Positions 61,305 through 64,000 of a stretch of 64,000 bases of DNA are shown here, one piece after another; position 1 is the first letter of the stretch, and every line of letters starts with the position of its first letter. The notes beneath the pieces are model-generated. The model saw nothing but the letters and a program-made list of their open reading frames with translations. It was not told the DNA's origin and searched no databases. Location of the stretch: contig NZ_JAAATY010000040.1 of NCBI RefSeq assembly GCF_013280595.1, positions 1 through 64,000 of the forward strand, read 5' to 3'. Source of the DNA: Kibdelosporangium persicum. GTDB taxonomy: Bacteria; Actinomycetota; Actinomycetes; Mycobacteriales; Pseudonocardiaceae. A program made the position numbers and the translations under genes.

Positions 61305-64000
61305 TCAGCGGGGGATGAGGTCGTCGGGCGGGGTTTGTTTGCCGCGGTCGAACTCCGTGGCGAAGGTCGCCGGGCCGAGGGCGGTGCGGGCGGTTTCGGT
61401 GATGCGGTCGACGTCGCGGCGCTGACCGGGTGGCAGCGGGCGGCCGACGGATTCGCGGGCCTGGGCGGCGGCGCCGAGGAGACGGGCGGCGGATGCCGCG
61501 TTGCCTGCCAGTGCTTCGGTTCCTGCCAGGCCTTCGAGGGCAAGGGCCACCGCGCGGGGATCGTTGGCGGCGGTGGCTACGGTGTAGCCCTCCAGGTGGA
61601 GAGCCAGTGCTTTCCGTACGTCGCCGCGGTGTTCGGCGATGAAGCCGAGTTCCACCAGGATCAGCGAGCTTCCCGCCTCGTAGTGCTGTTCACGGTGCCA
61701 GGCCAGGACGTTGCGGGCGTGTTTTTCCGCCGTGTCGAGGTCACCGGACTGGCGGGCGCCCAGGGCGAGGCCGGTTTCGGCGTACATCTCCGCCGGTTTG
61801 AAGCCGTGTTCGGCTCCGATCTGGCGGGCCCGCTCGTGCAGATCCCACGCCTTGGTGTAGTCGCCACGGATCAGGGCGATCCGGCCGAGCCAGGAGAGCT
61901 GGTACGACACTTCCGGCGTGAGGTTCAGTTCCTCGGCCATGCGCAGGCCGTTGGCGTGCATCTCGGCGGCGAGGTCGTAGTCGCCGGCGATCTCGGCGAG
62001 GGTTCCGGTGCTGTAGCTGACCTGCAACTGCCCCCAGCGTTCACCGAGGCCGGCCATCAGCCGGGCGCTGCGTTGGTTGGCGCATTCGGCCGCGTCGAAG
62101 TCGCCGCAGGCCATGTACTGCGCCATCCTGTCGACCAGGACCACCGCGACGCCCCAGGTGTCGTCGAGCGCCTCGAACTCGGCGAGTGCCTGGGTGGTCA
62201 GTTCGATGGCGGTCGCCGAGCCGATCGTGGTGTTGACGTAGCCGAGGAACCACAGGGCCATGGCGCGGTCGGCGGGGTTCTTGATGTCGTGCGCCACCTC
62301 GAAGGCCTGCTCGTCGACCGGTTCACCGGCCAGCACGGCGAGGCCGACGTCCCAAGCCAGGACCGTCGATCGCAGGTCCGGCACTTCGCCCGGGACGTCG
62401 AGGGCCTGCCGGATCGTCCTGCGGGCCTCGTTGATACGGCCACGGAGGAACCAGTACCACGTCATCGCCTTGGCCAGGCGCAGCGCGAGGGCGGCGTTTC
62501 CGTGTTGCAGGGCGGTTTCCAGCGCGCGGCGCAGGTTGGCAGTTTCGAGGTCGAGGACTTCGAGCCACGGGCGCTGTTCGCTCGTGCGCAGCTTGCTGTC
62601 CGCTTGTTCGGCGAGGCTGACGTAGTACTCCGCGTGCCGTAGGCGCATCGTGTCCAGTTCGCCTGCGGCCTGCAGTTGTTCGACGCAGTACGCCACAACG
62701 GATTCGAGCAGCCGGTATCGCGGCCCTGGGCTGCTGACGACCAAGGACCGGTCCACCAGGTCGGCGACGTGCGACAGGACGTCGGCCTTGAGGACGTCAC
62801 CGCCCGCGCAGATCGCCTCGACCGCGGCCAGGCTGGCGCCTTCGACGTGCACGGCCAGGCGGCGCAGCACTACCTGCTCCACGGGGGACAGCAGTTGCCA
62901 GCTCCAGTCGATCATCGCCCGAAGCGTCCGTTGGCGTGGCGGGCCGCCGCGGTTGCCGCTCGCCAGCAGACGGAACCTGTCGTCCAGGCGTGCTAGCAAC
63001 TCACGCGTGCCGAGCGCGCGTACTCGGGTCGCGGCGAGCTCCAACGCCAGCGGGATGCCGTCCAGCCGACGACAGATCGCGGCGACGTCGGCCGCGTTGT
63101 CCGCGTTGAGGACAAATCGAGGGTCAGCGGCCGAAGCACGTGCGACGAACAGTTGCACCGCGCTGAACGCGCGGACGTCGGAAGCCTCGACGCTGGCCGC
63201 GCTGGGCACGTCCAACGGCGGCACGTTCCACACCACTTCACCGGCCACGCCGAGCGGCTCCTGACTGGTCGCCAGGATGCGCAACCGCGGCGCGGCTTGC
63301 AGCAGGCGGGACGCCATCGTGGCGATCGAGCCGACCAGACCCTCGCAGTTGTCCAGCACGAGCAGGACTTCCTTGGCGTACAACGACTCGGCCAGCCGGT
63401 CCAGCACGGCGCCCTGGTCGTCACGGATGCCCAGCGTCGCCGCGGTGACCTCGGCGACCATGTCCTCACGCGGGCACGACTCCGGCGTCCCGTGCTGCTC
63501 CAGACCCGCGAACTCGACCAGCCACGCTTCCGGCGTCTGCCGCGCGGTCTGGATCGCCAGCCTCGTCTTGCCCACGCCACCGGGACCGGTCAGCGTGACC
63601 AGCCGGGTCTCGCCGATCAACGACAGCACGGACTGCACCGCCGTTTCCCGGCCGACCAGCTCGGTCAACGGCTCGGGCAGGTTCGTGCGCGCCACGGACG
63701 GCAGGCCCAGCGACGGATCCTGCCGGAGGATCTGCGAGTGCAGCTCGACCAGCTCAGGACTGGGCGTCAGGCCCAACTCGACGTCCAGCACCGTGACCAG
63801 TTCACGGTAGCTGTCCAACGCCTCGGTCTGCCTGCCCGCGCGGTAGAGCGCGAGCAGTTGGAGCGCACGTAACCGCTCACGTAACGGATGCTCGGCGACC
63901 AGGTCGGCGAGCTCCACGACCAAGGAGGCGTGTTCGCCGAGCTCCAGCCGTGCCGCGGCCCATTCCTCGAAGGCGACGAGCCGTTCCTCGGTGAGCCGCT
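61305..64000 (-). CDS. BTAD/NB-ARC/TPR transcriptional regulator, 5' end outside the window
   Basis: The frame stays open to the right edge, so the N-terminus, probably an OmpR-like winged helix and the first part of the BTAD domain, is missing; at least 898 codons are present. The visible part begins in the BTAD domain (EHPLRERLRALQLLALYRAGRQTEALDSY), then NB-ARC/AAA with Walker A TGPGGVGKTRL and VLLVLDNCEGL, and a long C-terminal array of tetratricopeptide-type helices (SYQLSWLGRIALIRGDYTKAWDLHERA). It has the layout of AfsR/SARP-like regulators, but its NB-ARC is closer to the LuxR-associated ATPases (ATSQEPLGVAGEVVWNVPPLDVP). Target genes unknown. Confidence 0.92.
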   Translation of the reverse strand, partial: RLTEERLVAFEEWAAARLELGEHASLVVELADLVAEHPLRERLRALQLLALYRAGRQTEALDSYRELVTVLDVELGLTPSPELVELHSQILRQDPSLGLPSVARTNLPEPLTELVGRETAVQSVLSLIGETRLVTLTGPGGVGKTRLAIQTARQTPEAWLVEFAGLEQHGTPESCPREDMVAEVTAATLGIRDDQGAVLDRLAESLYAKEVLLVLDNCEGLVGSIATMASRLLQAAPRLRILATSQEPLGVAGEVVWNVPPLDVPSAASVEASDVRAFSAVQLFVARASAADPRFVLNADNAADVAAICRRLDGIPLALELAATRVRALGTRELLARLDDRFRLLASGNRGGPPRQRTLRAMIDWSWQLLSPVEQVVLRRLAVHVEGASLAAVEAICAGGDVLKADVLSHVADLVDRSLVVSSPGPRYRLLESVVAYCVEQLQAAGELDTMRLRHAEYYVSLAEQADSKLRTSEQRPWLEVLDLETANLRRALETALQHGNAALALRLAKAMTWYWFLRGRINEARRTIRQALDVPGEVPDLRSTVLAWDVGLAVLAGEPVDEQAFEVAHDIKNPADRAMALWFLGYVNTTIGSATAIELTTQALAEFEALDDTWGVAVVLVDRMAQYMACGDFDAAECANQRSARLMAGLGERWGQLQVSYSTGTLAEIAGDYDLAAEMHANGLRMAEELNLTPEVSYQLSWLGRIALIRGDYTKAWDLHERARQIGAEHGFKPAEMYAETGLALGARQSGDLDTAEKHARNVLAWHREQHYEAGSSLILVELGFIAEHRGDVRKALALHLEGYTVATAANDPRAVALALEGLAGTEALAGNAASAARLLGAAAQARESVGRPLPPGQRRDVDRITETARTALGPATFATEFDRGKQTPPDDLIPR

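Overview
The window is 64 kb of GC-rich chromosome from an actinomycete. Long GC-rich codons, GTG/TTG starts, ATGA/GTGA stop-start overlaps, an actinobacterial integration host factor (mIHF), AfsR/SARP-type regulators, a FadD15-like acyl-CoA synthetase and a chito-oligosaccharide-type ABC locus with a HutC-type GntR regulator all point to the Pseudonocardiales (Amycolatopsis, Kibdelosporangium, Lentzea and relatives). The genus cannot be fixed from this sequence alone. No rRNA, tRNA, CRISPR array, phage or biosynthetic gene cluster was seen.

Layout. 0-1.5 kb: an IS1380-type insertion sequence, cut by the left edge, which appears to have landed in a palindromic intergenic repeat. 1.5-16.8 kb: mixed core and accessory genes: acyl-CoA ligase, mIHF, isochorismate synthase with a PhzF-like protein, a MocR regulator with a lipoprotein, a TIGR03086 protein, a PucR regulator, a vWA protein, FadD15-like synthetase, asparaginase and a secreted SGNH hydrolase. 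16.8-20.8 kb: an SDR, then an ABC exporter coupled to a two-component system. 20.8-30.1 kb: a FadR-type GntR regulator diverging from one long catabolic operon (a five-gene oligopeptide-type ABC importer, aldehyde dehydrogenase, SDR, amidase) with a clear shared operator. 30.3-38.3 kb: TIGR03084 protein, a multicopper oxidase, and an AtuA-like / acyl-CoA carboxylase beta / alpha operon. 38.3-43.4 kb: an orphan histidine kinase, a membrane protein and a 1003-aa AfsR-like regulator. 44-52.9 kb: Myb/SANT-like protein, short LacI-type regulator, Thg1-like polymerase, Tex, a small hydrolase/regulator operon with a double operator, a classic HxlR/quinone-oxidoreductase pair and a carboxylesterase. 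53-59.5 kb: a sugar ABC importer without its ATPase, a cytoplasmic GH20 hexosaminidase, its UTRA-type GntR regulator and a secreted GH16-like enzyme with a chitin-binding-type module. 59.6-64 kb: two small proteins, a BCP peroxiredoxin and the 3' part of a second BTAD/NB-ARC/TPR regulator.

Two repeat systems stand out. (1) A palindromic intergenic element with 14-bp arms (CCTCGTGAGTGTTT) and a conserved 20-nt loop occurs at four loci, one of them truncated next to the IS. At one convergent junction its arms supply the TGA stop codons of both genes. (2) Three copies of a 78-bp palindrome-bearing unit lie in frame inside the biotin carboxylase domain of the carboxylase alpha subunit and add about 100 residues to an otherwise conserved enzyme. 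The second is the most unusual thing in the window.
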